The notes under the pieces are model-generated. The model had not been told where the DNA came from and made no database searches. It saw only the letters and a program-made list of their open reading frames with translations. A stretch of 64,000 nt of DNA, from NCBI GenBank assembly GCA_030144725.1, contig JASKMD010000012.1, forward strand, positions 10,463,296 through 10,527,295, written 5' to 3'. The stretch is from Haematococcus lacustris (Eukaryota; Chlorophyta; Chlorophyceae; Chlamydomonadales; Haematococcaceae). Positions 40,293 through 52,167 of the stretch are shown here, in pieces. Position 1 is the stretch's first letter. Every line of letters starts with the position of its first letter. A program made the position numbers and the translations under genes.

Positions 40293-40528
40293 TCTATTGA
40301 CTGATGTTTGCCGCGTATGTGTTACAGCGGTTCGCGGCTAGGATGAACGTACGCAATTGGTGCTGGTTGCATGAATGTACAGTAACGAAGAAATATCCAA
40401 TTCTGGCCTTATCTCAACAACTTGGTCTGTGAGCCATTGTGTGCCTTACATGTCACCCAAGTTGCCGCTATACCAACCAACCTCCTCCAAGCTAAGACGC
40501 TGTAACCACCAGCCTCCCTCGAGACCCC

Positions 40529-40619
40529 TACAGTACTGTAGACCCCTACAGTACTGTAAGTGTCTCCAGTACTGTAGACATCTACAGTACTGTAGACACC
40601 TACAGTACTGTAGACCCCT
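40529..40619. repeat. Internal palindrome array (TACAGTACTGTA)
   Basis: Five copies with an 18-bp period, between the 138-aa gene and the OTU gene, that is near the middle of the large element and upstream of the OTU gene's ATG. Confidence 0.9.
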
Positions 40620-40935
40620 ATGAGTCACTTTCGCATTAGAGGTGTGTTGACGAGACACGTTGAGGTCAGTTACATGCATTGTCTACCACCACTAACGTTG
40701 CATGAACACAGACATGTACATTACGATGTAGTGAGACTTGAAGGCAACGGTGCTAAAGATGAGACGGCAATTACCGTTGGCATCCAAGACCACTATTCCC
40801 TATCCACTCAAGGCCACATCATGTCGGTCATAACGTACGCTCAACGATGCACCAGGAGCCATGACATTCTTCACTGCCCACTCCTGCCATAAATGCAGCG
40901 GGTGCATGACATTCCTGAACTTGACCCCACGCATG

Positions 40936-41352
40936 TCATGTGTGTCCCACGAAGGAGAAGTTGGGCATCATCTTGGCAGCCAGCCAGGTGTCCACATTCA
41001 GGTCGACGTATGGGTAGTCGCCGGCAACGATTCTCACCCGTCGGATGGCCGGACAATGGCCCAGCTGACCGATTGCCCCTTCCACCAGGTACCGGCTTTT
41101 CATGTCGATGTGCGTCCTCCGCTGCCACAACGTCAAGGTCATGGGCAGCCCCCGCCCCCGCAATGCCATCACGTTGTCGTGGGTCAGGAAGCCGCTGTAG
41201 GACATGTCGTCGATGTTTAGGCTGAGGTTGCTGATGGTGCGCAGACATGCTTTGCGACAGGCTTTGCTGGCTTTGTTGAGATTGGGCCCGTCGCCAGCTG
41301 TGATGGCCTCGCTAGTGTCTATGTCCATTGGAAGAAAGATGAACGATGTCAT
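40936..41352 (-). CDS. 138-aa unknown protein of the large element
   Basis: Single open frame from ATG 41352. Contains NLSLNIDDMSYSGFLTHDN, LPMTLTLWQRRTHIDMKSRY, then RRVRIVAGDYPYVDLNVDTW. Mixed alpha/beta composition, no repeat, no motif I recognise. It may be spliced (a possible donor follows NFSF) and could be an upstream exon of the OTU gene. Lies between two minus-strand element genes in the same orientation. Confidence 0.45.
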   Translation of the reverse strand: MTSFIFLPMDIDTSEAITAGDGPNLNKASKACRKACLRTISNLSLNIDDMSYSGFLTHDNVMALRGRGLPMTLTLWQRRTHIDMKSRYLVEGAIGQLGHCPAIRRVRIVAGDYPYVDLNVDTWLAAKMMPNFSFVGHT

Positions 41353-41688
41353 GCCTACTGGTCTCTTTCATACCTTGTTGTCACCCCAGGATGAACATTG
41401 TAACGTGATGCATGTACCATTGGTGAGTACAGGAAAAGGCATTACTATCACGGGAGCACAACACTTACACCAACTGTGTCTCGGACATGGACAACGCCTC
41501 AGACGTCCAACCCCACGCTGATCCTAACAATGACCAGAGTTCACCATACCAACAACGCTTGAACAACACACACTTTAACAAAGCTTCCAGCACCAAGCAT
41601 ACAGTACAATCAGCAGACTATGAGGCAAAGGGGGAACCTCCTGCCCCCCCCCCTGCATCTGATACCGACTACAGCAGCTCAGGGTTAC

Positions 41689-44684
41689 CTACTCCAGCCC
41701 ACTTCCCTCCTGCTCCTCCTCCTCTTCCTCACCTCTCCCCTCTGCATCCTTCACTTCCCCCACCCCGGCCTTGTCCCGCTGCTGCTGTTGCTGCCCCGGC
41801 TGCCCCGTCCCCTGCCCCAGCTGTCCTGCTGCCCCTGCTGCCTCCACGTCCCCCGGCAGGACAGGTGCCGCAAGGGGGGGGTTGAGCTCCTTCTCCACCT
41901 CAGCCTCAAAGTCGGCAAAGGCCTTGTCCATGATGGCCTACAGGAAAACCACACATCACATGGGTTGGTGCGCGGCGCAAGCATGACACCAGCAGATAAC
42001 CATGCGGTGAGCTGGGGTAGAGCCCACCTCCATCTTTCTGTCAGACCAGCGTGTGACGTCCCGCACCACATGGCTGACCTTTGTCTCCTACAAGCACGCA
42101 TGCCCAAGACCTTCAACACTCATCCATGGGCATTGCATATTAGCTTAGGAGGCTGCATGTGTACGGCACTCACCTCCATGTCATGCTTGCTGGCCAACCG
42201 GGAGACCAGCTCCTCGCCTTTGCGGTGCATCATCTCCATCCAGGTGACTGGGGGGAAGGCGACAGCCCAACCCTCTGGCAAGGGGAACGAAGGCACTGCA
42301 GCGTACACATGCACATGGCATCCAAGAGTGTTTCACTTAACGCACACCAACACACAACATGCCCACAATGCACAGCATGCACATAACATGCATAACATGC
42401 ACTCGGTGCACAACATGCATGCAATGCACAACATGCACACGGTGCACAATGCAATGCACAGGTACAGAGCCTTACCCCCCAACTCCTTCAGATGCTGGAC
42501 CTGGCGCAAGCCCTCTGTCCATGAGGCGAGCACCGTCATCCTGTTGCCTGCCTTGCGGGTCACCCCGACATCCACGCCCCAGATCCGTGTTTGCTCCATG
42601 ACTGCCGGGGAGATGGACTTGACGCGTTTCTGAGTTTCCACTAGCATTGCGAAGGCCCTGCAGTAGCACATCATGACAAGACAGTGACCATGGGGCACAA
42701 CCTTGGCCAGCAAGTCATGGGACTCCTACAACACAACGGGCACCCACTCGTTTATCAGGGTCTTAAACCTCTGGTAGGCGTTGTAGGGGGCAGGCAGGGT
42801 CCCAAACTCCTTGAACAAGCCCTTCATCACTTCCGCGATGCAGAACTCCTCTGGCATATCCCACTTGAACTCCTCAGGGAGTTTTTCCGACTTGGCAATG
42901 TCCCCATGGGTGAAGCCGGGTATGATAAACAACCCTTGGCCCTGCATGAAGTCAGGCATGGACCTCCATGGTATTGGGTTACAACGCTGACTACTATGGA
43001 ACCGCTCATAACACATGCACCCACCTCCGGGAGCGTGTGGCACCGCATGCCCCACTTCCTCACTGCTGCACTGGCCAATGCCTTGGCCGCTTTCCCAACC
43101 GACACCTACACATCACAAGCACAACATGTGAGGTTGTGACGTTGTAAAAAATACATCCGCATGTCTTCATTTACCACACTCACCTCAAAATAGGTAGCGT
43201 CTTTCGTGATCTGCACAGCAAATACAAAGGTAGTCCGGTAAGCTGAACGAGGCAAGACAGGCAGGCCAGGGGGAGTTTGCATAGATACTAGCCAATTACT
43301 CTTACCATGCTCCTAGCAGACAACCTGGTCGCTAGCGAGACCCTTTTGGACGGGGAGATGTCCAATCTGAACCCCTGGCCCTGCATGAGGCACCACATTC
43401 AGCATGATGCCGGATTTGCTGCATACCATGCAAATGATAGGCTTAGTGAAGAATAACATCCACACACACATACTCACACTCACCATTGAGCCACCTCCGA
43501 CTTCCCCCTTCCCCATGCTGCGGGTGGATGTGGAGGCCGGGGAGGAAAGGAGGGGGCCAGCTGCCGGTGCCTACATCAGCAACCATACAAGGCCACACTC
43601 AACATGAGGTTCAACATGTGGTAACATGTGGTTCATAACCACATACATAACCGTACCACACACACACAAGCACACCTTACTGACACCACTGCTCCCGACT
43701 GCTCCATGAGCATGGGGTCCAGCTGGGGACCCCACGGCACGCCGACTCCCAGCCACCCTCTTATGCACAGGCTGGGTCTCGACCATGCCTTCGCCACTGT
43801 CCCCCGCCGGCTGCAGCCACACACGACCACCATAATGGTGCAGCATGGGCAACTGGCAGCTGGAACATGAGCACATGTACAGACACTGGCATGCACCCTG
43901 TGATTCACACACCTGCCTCACTGCCTGGGCTGAGCCACGCTTAGTCCCTCCCACATGCACCACTGCTGCAGGACCAGGTTTACGTCCTGCTGCTGCAGCT
44001 GCTGAGCTGGGCGGCTGGGCTGGGGCTGCCTCTTTCGCGGGGCCAGCGGCATCCTTCTGTATCCGCTGCCTGCTGGCGGCTGGCGGCTGGGGTAGGGGCT
44101 GCAGGGGGGCTGCAGGGGGGGCCCAGGCCTTGTCGGCACCAGACCGTGTGCTGACAGGTTGTGCGCTGGCTGCCTCCTGCGACACACCGTCTAGTAGGGG
44201 CTCTGCTGCCTGTTCCTCACCAGGTCCCTGCACAATCACATGCAAAGTCAACATACGCCTACCACATCAGGCTTTGAATGCATGTAGGGGGGATGAGGCA
44301 AGCACCAAGGAGCCACCTAACCTGCTGAGACGTGGACAACGGGTACAGGAACACCTCGATGACGATGCCACCGGTCTCATTCCTCCATGTCACGAACGCT
44401 AGGCCAGTGTCGTCGAATAGATTATGCCAAGTAGCCAGGCTGGTCCCCAGGTTAACCATGAGGCCTGCCATGGTGGTGTAGTCCTCTGGAGTATAGGGCA
44501 CCTCAAGAAGCGGCTCACGATCTTCATCGAGGGACACACGATACAAGTTCCCCGTTTTCTTCAGCAACTCTTCCATGGCTTTAGCGGTGAATGACTCTTG
44601 GCCGCGATGAATGCTCATCGGGTCGCTTTCACTACCGCCAACATTGAAGATGACCTCTACATCGATGATGGTTGAGGTGGCCAT
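41689..44684 (-). CDS. 655-aa unknown protein of the large element
   Basis: Twelve exons join in phase to exactly 656 codons: 44322-44684, 43913-44227, 43681-43852, 43484-43570, 43325-43380, 43184-43210, 43025-43105, 42733-42986, 42476-42657, 42174-42295, 42028-42087, 41689-41937. ATG 44684 opens MATSTIIDVEVIFNVGG. The N-terminal 121 residues look globular (EVPYTPEDYTTMAGLMVNLG, GIVIEVFLYPL). A Pro/Ala/Gln linker follows, then a second ordered region (PWRSMPDFMQGQGLFIIPGF, WGVDVGVTRKAGNRM, ETKVSHVVRDVTRWSDRKME) and a very acidic tail (GEEEEEEQEGSGLE) at the stop. The fifth exon's donor (gttgtc) and the eighth's (gttgta) are weak but keep the phase. No family recognised. It is the first gene leftward from the shared promoter, opposite the transposase. 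Confidence 0.6.
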
Positions 44685-44981
44685 TGGTGATTAAAGACTG
44701 AGGAACGAGGGAGGGATAGTGCACACAGCAATGAGTGCGGGTCCGATTTTTGCGCTTGTGTATTGCATCAAACACCACACCCAACCCAACAGTCGCGACC
44801 CGCATCAGCCACCGCCGACAGCGCAAGGGGCGACCCACACTACCACATACTAGCTGAAAGCCTTGTCTAGCACGGCCCATCACAAATAAATGCCACGGCC
44901 ACGGCCAGGTGGGGCAACCACGCAGGACCCACAGTGACAGCTAGCGGCTAGGCCAGAGTCTAAAACAGTGGTGACTCGTGA
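44685..44981. promoter_or_regulatory. Shared promoter region between divergent element genes
   Basis: About 300 bp between the ATG of the leftward 655-aa gene and the open frame of the rightward transposase. No TATA box stands out. Position is the main evidence. A possible acceptor (tctattgcag, ending 44994) suggests the transposase transcript may have a small upstream exon here. Confidence 0.4.
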
Positions 44982-45281
44982 TTGGTCTATTGCAGACCCA
45001 ACCCGGTCTCCTCGTCGTCCCAACATCGCCCAGCCATCACAAGAACCACCAGAGACGCGCTCCCAACCCTCGTACGTGGCCGACAGGGCGATGCTAAAAG
45101 TAGGCGACGTTTACTTACGGCGGTCGACGTTGGCTGCAGGCATCGCGCTTTGTCACATTGGACTGACTTTGTGCTGACGAAGCGCAATTTACCCTATGTA
45201 CTTCATCGATTGCAGCATGCTCGACAACAATCCCAAGCGTGGATCCCACACCCACCCCGTTCCCCACCCCATTCCAAGCCA

Positions 45282-48200
45282 ATGTGGCCTCCTCCCTCGC
45301 CTAGTCCCCTGCCACGGCCCCCCACACCCCCCATGCCAGCTCGTCCCCCACCAGATTGGCCTCCTCCCTCACCCTCACCGCTCCCAGGCCTGCCACCCAC
45401 ACCGCTGAGGCCAACGCGTCCACCAGTAGATTGGCCACCTCCCTCCCAGGTGTGGCCGCCCCGGCCTTCCACCACCACCTTCCTAGGCCGCCCGGTACCA
45501 CCCCTACCCCCTGATTCATCCCACCCAACTCCCTGCTCTCCAACGCCGCCACAACGTCCCGGTAGGAACACAAAGCCTCCCAACCCCCCCCCACCTCCCC
45601 CCCCTGCTCCTCAACCCTCCCATCACACAACTCCGCCTCTACAATCCCTCCTTCACCGTCTGTCAAATGGAGAGCCACTGCGCCCAGGAGATGAAAGGCT
45701 CCTGTCGACCCGTCACTCTGAGGACGACCTTGTTCTTCGGCCAGAAATGGCTCCACTACGCCCAGGAGATGCAGGGCGGCTGCTGGCCCGTCACTATGAG
45801 GACGACCTTGTTCTTCGGCCAGAAATGGCTCCACTGCGCCCAGGAGATGCAGGGCGCCTGCTGGCCCGTCACTATGACGATGACCTTGTTCTCCGGCCAG
45901 AAGTGGAGTCAAGGAGCAGACGAGAAGAAGGTTGGTTGGGAGACGACATGGAGACAGATGAGGGGGAGCAGCCAAGGAGGGCCGGTGTTAGTGGGCCCAC
46001 GGCAGTTCGTGGCATGGCATCACCTGGATTGAGCCCTGTGAATCCCCCCTCCCCTCCGTTCCCTCCCCCGCCCCTCCCCCCCTCACCCCATGCAACAGGC
46101 AGCCCACCCAGTGGCAATGCAACAGGCAGCCCACCCAGCGGCAATGCAAAGGGTTGTTGTGTTGGTGCCAGATGCTCCATGGGCTGCCCCCATGCATCCT
46201 CCACCACCTCCCAATCCTCCACCACCACCTCCCAGTCTGAGTCTGAAGTTGTATCTGAGCAGTCAATGGACACAGGTATCAGCTCTAATGACAGTGGAAA
46301 ACGCAACAACAGAGGCAACAGGGGAGCCCGGCATGCACAGCGAGGTGAAGGAGTTGCTAGGAGTGGACGAGGCAGCAGGGGCGGCAGTGTGGACAGAGGT
46401 CGAGGCCGGGGCCGGTCCCGTGGGCGTAGTGTTGGCCGCCCTCGTAACAGTAGGAGGGGGGGGTACAGCAGAGACAGGGGCCCCCGTCCGGAGAAGGGGC
46501 GGAGGCGTTGCAGGACAACAGACATCCAGCGACGCTTGAGTGAGCCTGTGTCTGCATGGCACCCTATGACCACTACGTATGACAACGTGGAGAGGATCCA
46601 CAACTGGATGAAGGCCATCACTCCTGACGCCAAGGTGTTTAAGGCGCACCTGCTGGAGCTGGGCTACATGTTCGGACAAGGGGAGCTACGTACGCCTCAC
46701 AACCACCCCAGCACTCCGTACCTGTACCGGCAAACATTGGAGACCTTTGACCAGCCAGAGAGTCGGCTCCACGTCTGCAACGGCACGGCTGAGCGTCCCT
46801 GTGGGCACACCTTTGGCCACCTGCCCCGGTGGGTGCTATGTTTACCCAAGTACCCATGACCCACGCCCCATGCCCTTTGCCACAGGTTGTATATGTTGCC
46901 ATACACAAACAAGCGGATGGTTAGGGGTGAACCCATGACTTCGTGACATGCGTTGCAGAGATCAGTGGCCTCTGCACAAGAAGGAGGTGTGCCCCAAGTG
47001 CAAGCTCACACGTTTTGAGGGTGAGTCAACATGCATGGCCAATACCACAGAGGGCAAGGATGTGGTGTGAACAGGCGGTGCTCATGCATGATGTTATAGG
47101 TGACCGCGATAACCTGCGGCCTCGAGCAGAACTTTTCTACCTGGAACTGGAGGAGACCCTTAATACCATGCTCCTCAGCCCCGGGATGCAAATGTGGTTC
47201 AACCGAGACGTGGACAAGGGCCCGGGATCTTTCTATGCCAGTGAGTGAACGTTAATCACATGCAACGTGGTTGAATAAAACACACTTAAGGGATTGTTGG
47301 ATGGGCACAGGTGAGGCTGGCAAGTTCATGCGAGACAGCGTGGGAGCTGACCAGTTCGACAACCCGTACGCAGTGCGCTTGAGCCTGGGCATCGATTGGG
47401 TGAAGATCACTGAAACACAGTCCGTCGGGATTATTGTGTTGCAGGTATGAGCAAAAAGCCCTAGCCCTAGCCCTAACCCTAGCCCTAACCCTAACCCTAG
47501 CCCTAACCCTAACCCTATCCCTATCCCTATCCCTATCCCTATCCCTATCCCTATCCCTATCCCTATCCCTATCCCTATCCCTATCCCTATCCCTATCCCT
47601 ATCCCTATCCCTATCCCCAACCTAACCCCATCCCCACGTCCATGCCCAGCCCTAGCCTGAGCCCTAGCCCTAGCCCTAGACCAAGCACTAGCCCTAGCCC
47701 TAGCCCTAGCCCTAGCCCTAGCCCTAGCCCTACCCCTAGCCCTAGCCCTAGCCCTAGCCCTGGCCCTAGCCCTAGTCCTGGCCCTAGCCCTAGCCCTGTC
47801 CCTAGCCCTAGCCCTGTCCCTAGCCCTAGCCCTAGCCCCAGCCGTAGCCCTAGCCCTAGCCCTAGCCCTAGCCTGAGCCTGAGCTCTAGCCCATACAAAT
47901 GAAGCGTGTCCACCCCAGGTCATGGATGTGCCCACCAAGTACATGAGCAAGGACGAGACCTGGGCTATTGTGGGTGTGATCTTGGGTGCTGACAAGTCCA
48001 AGTTTGTGGAGGGCTACGTGAACCAGGTGAACAAGCTGAGGCATATGTTCTCAGAACCACAACAGAATGATACATGACTAACAGATAGCAGTGTGTGTTT
48101 GGCAGTTGCTGGTGGACCTCCGTGACTCGCTTGATGAAAGCAAGCGCGACTGTTGGGTCCACCTGCACGCCCCCAAAGGCTACCGTGGTGCCAATGAGGC

Positions 48201-49178
48201 CACGAAGATCCGGCTATACCCTATGCTGGCCAGCGTGGTGGCGGACACTCCGGCTCGGTGAGTAAGGGTAACATATACACCACCAACTAGTTGGGTGTAA
48301 GGCCAATGATGCATGGTGCTTTGCAGGATGTGTTTGATGAAGAGTCTTGGCCATGGTGCTTGCATGAACTGTGCCTGGTGCTGGCTGCGGACCCCTGGTG
48401 ACGGTGGTGTGCACCCCAAGGGGTACTGGCTGCCGGTGGAGGTGTTGGTGCCAGACCTGAGCCGCTATCCTCCTCCCCCCCCAGAAGAAGATGCTGGTGT
48501 GGGTGCTGGGGTGGGGAGAGGTGGTCGCCATACGGGCAGGGCGGCTGGGGTGGTTAATGGCCCAGGGCGTGAAGGATTGAGAAGCCAGGGTGCAGGCCAG
48601 GGTGGAGGTCAGGGCGTTGGCCAGGTTGCAAACCAGGGTGCGAGCCAGGGTGCGGGCTTGGCTGCACCGCAAGGTGATCAGGGTGGGCAGGCTGATCGGT
48701 TTGAAGGGCGAGATGAGGAGGCAGATGGTGGTGGTGGAGAGGTTGGTGGAGGGGCTGCTGGTGGCCAGGGGCATGATGGCGAACCCGTGGTGGGCAGGGG
48801 TGTGGTGGGCGAATGGTTTGAGGCTTGGATGTGGGATCGTCGGAACCGTTTGTCAGAGGGGGACATGCAGACTCGTGGCGCAGCCGTTGAGGGGGGCTGG
48901 TTGAAGGGCACAGACATCGGGTGCTGGGGCCGGCCTATAGTGACCAAGTACCTCAAGTACGTGCAGGCCAAGTGGCTGCATGTGGTGCCCATCGCGCACG
49001 CCTTCCTGTTTGGTGTTGTGAAGCACCATATGCAGTGGCTGTTTTCCAAGAGCGGGCCTTTCAGCAAGCGCCAAGGCAACGACAAGGAGAGTCCACGTGA
49101 GACGATGATCAAGCGCTTCCAGGACATGCACTTCCCGGTGACGTTTGGACGACAACTGAAGCACACAGAGGATTTCAC
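45282..49178 (+). CDS. Plavaka/Tnp2-like DDE transposase, 3' end lost
   Basis: Exons: 45282-46828 (open further upstream to 44995), 46959-47020, 47100-47240, 47311-47444, 47919-48026, 48106-48257, 48327-49178; all phases agree. ATG 45282 is the first ATG in the open frame. N-terminus: Pro-rich, three 26-residue repeats ([20 protein letters not shown]), an RG-rich box ([20 protein letters not shown]). Then a Cys/His cluster (PCGHTFGH...[10 protein letters not shown]) and the catalytic core: [11 protein letters not shown] (first Asp), [28 protein letters not shown] (second Asp) followed by [11 protein letters not shown], then [18 protein letters not shown] and [15 protein letters not shown]. 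This series matches fungal Plavaka / plant Tnp2 transposases (IDWFNP, IPGP, LPA..., C-x2-C, AHxLL(Y/F)GVVK). The part carrying the last acidic residue is absent: the next exon, at 50889, reads TNNSM then stop. Confidence 0.7.
47456..47892. repeat. Telomere-like (CCCTAN)n array
   Basis: CCCTAG, CCCTAA and (CCCTAT)n hexamers in the transposase intron 47445-47918. A spacer CCCCATCCCCACGTCCATGC at about 47626-47645 is the reverse complement of that in the 31128-31436 array, so the arrays are an inverted pair. Confidence 0.9.
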
Positions 49179-49236
49179 GTGAGTGTGCTGATCTGTGTGG
49201 GGCATGGTCTGAAAGGCGTCAACAGTGCTGGCAGGG

Positions 49237-50835
49237 TCTACAGTACTCTGATGGTCTACAGTACTGTAGAGGTCTACAGTACTCTGATGGTCTACAGTAC
49301 TGTAGAGGTCCACAGTACTGTAGAGGTCCACAGTACTGTAGCAGTCCACAGTACTGTGGAGGTCCACAGTACTGTAGAGGTCCACAGTACTGTAGAGGTC
49401 CACAGTACTGTAGAGGTCCACAGTACTGTAGAGGTCCACAGTACTGTAGAGGTCCACAGTACTGTAGAGGTCCACAGTACTGTAGAGGTCCACAGTACTG
49501 TAGAGGTCCACAGTACTGTAGAGGTCCACAGTACTGTAGAGGTCCACAGTACTGTAGAGGTCCACAGTACTGTAGAGGTCCACAGTACTGTAGAGGTCCA
49601 CAGTACTGTAGAGGTCCACAGTACTGTAGAGGTCCACAGTACTGTAGAGGTCCACAGTACTGTAGAGGTCCACAGTACTGTAGAGGTCCACAGTACTGTA
49701 GAGGTCCACAGAACTGTAGAGGTCCACAGTACTGTAGAGGTCCACAGTACTGTAGAGGTCCACAGTACTGTAGAGGTCCACAGTACTGTAGAGGTCCACA
49801 GTACTGTAGAGGTCCACAGTACTGTAGAGGTCCACAGTACTGTAGAGGTCCACAGTACTGTAGAGGTCCACAGTACTGTAGAGGTCCACAGTACTGTAGA
49901 GGTCCACAGTACTGTAGAGGTCCACAGTACTGTAGAGGTCCACAGAACTGTAGAGGTCCACAGAACTGTAGAGGTCCACAGTACTGTAGAGGTCCACAGT
50001 ACTGTAGAGGTCCACAGTACTGTAGAGGTCCACAGAACTGTAGAGGTCCACAGTACTGTAGAGGTCCACAGTACTGTAGAGGTCCACAGTACCGTAGAGG
50101 TCCACAGTACTGTAGAGGCCCACAGTACTGTAGAGGCCCACAGTACTGTAGAGGTCCACAGTACTGTAGAGGTCCACAGTACTGTAGAGGTCCACAGTAC
50201 TGTAGAGGTCCACAGTACTGTAGAGGCCCACAGTAATGTAGAGGTCTACAGTACTGTAGAGGTCCACAGTACTGTAGAGGTCTACAGTACTGTAGAGGTC
50301 CACAGTACTGTAGAGGTCCACAGTACTGTAGAGGTCTACAGTACTGTAGAGGTCCACAGTACTGTAGAGGTCCACAGTTCTGTAGAGGTCCACAGTACTG
50401 TAGAGGTCTACAGTACTGTAGAGATCCACAGTACTGTAGAGGTCTACAGTACTGTAGAGGTCCACAGTACTGTAGAGGTCCACAGTACTGTAGAGGTCCA
50501 CAGTACTGTAGAGGTCTACAGTATTGTAGAGGTCGACAGTACTGTAGAGGTCTACAGTACTGTAGAGGTCCACAGTACTGTAGAGGTCCACAGTACTGTA
50601 GAGGTCTACAGTACTGTAGAGGTCTACAGTACTGTAGATGTCTACAGTACTGTAGAGGTCTACAGTACTGAAGAGGTCTACAGTACTGTAGAGGTCTATA
50701 GTACTGTAGAGGTCTACAGTACTGTAGGTGTCTACAGTACTGTAGAGGTCTACAGTACTGTAGGTGTCTACAGTACTGTAGGTGTCTACAGTACTGTAGA
50801 GGTCTACAGTACTGTAGAGGTCTACAGTACTGTAG
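49237..50835. repeat. Right subterminal palindrome array, 18-bp period
   Basis: About 88 units. Most read CCACAGTACTGTAGAGGT, that is the left-array palindrome with one arm changed (T to C) and homogenised; the last roughly 12 units return to TCTACAGTACTGTAGA. An 18-bp period keeps all six frames open, which creates spurious open frames up to 743 codons. It starts 58 bases after the last well-supported transposase exon. Confidence 0.95.
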
Positions 50836-51540
50836 CTGCCTTCCCCCCATGCATCCTTAACCCCCATGCCCCCTTCACCCCCATGCAGGAACAACTCAAT
50901 GTAACCCAAGCTCGTTTGTTATCCCGACAGAGCTATGCAAATGCGCTGACAGCAAAGCGTGCCTATGTTGCCGAGCCCAGCCCAGCCCTGCCCAGCCCTA
51001 CTCAGCCTCTAGGATTCGTTATCGACCCTGAGCCCAGCCCTTGTGTTAGGACCACAAGTGGTGATGTAATGATGTAGGCTAAGAGTCATGATGTAATGAT
51101 GTGAGGTTAGATGTAATGATGGATGGTTGAGGGCCAACCGCAAACAACTTTAGGGGCAATCTCTGCCGCACTCGATATCACACGGGAGGGTGCGGTGCAG
51201 GAGGTTGTTGTGATTGCGGGGCATCATCAACATCCACAGCTTTGCGGGAGCTTGCAAGCCGAGGTACCCAGTACAACCGACAGAACGGACCTAGCTTGCG
51301 ATAGAGACGGGCCCCGGCCTTAGACCTTACACGTATGTATGTAGCTCCCTATGGCGACCTTATTGCGTGGACACAACTTTCGGTACAAATACCTATATCG
51401 AGCTTGCGGGCCTACGCTTCGACGCCTCTCACTATTTATAGCACGCAGAAGCTGACGGTGCAATCGCGGTAGCAAATGGTGGTTTGAATGTGAAGAACAG
51501 CATGGTACCCTATTTACAAGAGGCCTTGTCAAATCTGACC
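50836..51540. other. Stretch between the right palindrome arrays
   Basis: A possible acceptor (ccccatgcag, ending 50888) opens a frame that stops after five codons in the transposase phase. The rest has GATGTAATGATG repeats (51060-51120) and nothing else recognisable. Confidence 0.5.
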
Positions 51541-51650
51541 TACAGTACTGTAGACATCTACAGTACTGTAGACATCTACAGTACTGTAGGTGTCTACAGT
51601 ACTGTAGACATCTACAGTACTGTAGACATCTACAGTACTGTAGGTACCTA
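51541..51650. repeat. Outer right palindrome array (TACAGTACTGTA)
   Basis: Six copies with an 18-bp period in the left-array form (TCTACAGTACTGTAGA), 120 bp inside the right terminal repeat. Confidence 0.9.
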
Positions 51651-51768
51651 CACTCCAACTGCTCACATACTCAGATTTTCAACAAGCTTTAAGTGGCGTT
51701 GGAGTCGCAAGGACAATCCGAGGCGAACCGCATCAAAAAACTACCCCCCTAGGATGACGAATATCCGC

Positions 51769-51816
51769 ACTAATTTGCCTGTGTGATCATGGTCGTAGGA
51801 CCCTGTACAGGGTCCT
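51769..51816 (-). repeat. Right terminal inverted repeat
   Basis: Plus strand ACTAATTTGCCTGTGTGATC...TAGGACCCTGTACAGGGTCCT. Its reverse complement begins with the full 20-bp palindrome and ends CAGGCAAATTAGT like 28385-28429. Further in, GCCTCGGA is also shared between the two ends. Confidence 0.7.
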
Positions 51817-52167
51817 GTGTACCCTATGAGTGTTGATATTATAATCATTCTTTGCATCCCTATGTCATAGAACCCTGTTTATTATTACATATATAGGATT
51901 ACTACATAGCTTGTTGTTGGTCCTGTTGACCCCGTTTGGGTGCTTTTGACCGTGTGTGCCTGGACCCTGTACAGGGTCCTACGATGAGTGCACTCACGAT
52001 AAATAAGGCCGACGCGGGGGCCTTTTTTGCATCGGAAGGACATTCTGCTCCGATAGAACGATAGAACGCTGAGTTTGAAGGGGACCTCGCTCTTGAATGA
52101 GGTCCTAACTCGCAGCGGTTGCGGAGATATAACAATCCGCGCGCGAGGTACCCCCCCCTTTTTGGGA

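Larger units (their letters stand above)
28385..51816. mobile_element. Candidate 23.4 kb DNA transposon with OTU protease and oxygenase-like genes
   Basis: Bounded by inverted repeats (28385-28429 and 51769-51816), with palindromic subterminal arrays inside both ends, a Plavaka/Tnp2-like transposase on the plus strand (45282-49178) and, divergently on the minus strand, genes at 41689-44684, 40936-41352 and 29561-40292. A common promoter region lies at 44685-44981. Every multi-exon gene inside points toward an end of the element. No convincing target duplication was found (GTGT occurs just outside both ends, in direct orientation, offset by three bases on the left). Confidence 0.65.

Noticed and set aside
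48678..51077. Very long open frames (up to 743 codons) on both strands
   Set aside because: They are created by the 18-bp palindrome array, whose period is a multiple of 3, and contain no non-repeat protein beyond the transposase exon itself.
51816..51831. GTGT as target duplication of the large element
   Set aside because: GTGT occurs outside both ends, but on the left it is separated from the repeat by CCT, and four bases are too few to exclude chance.
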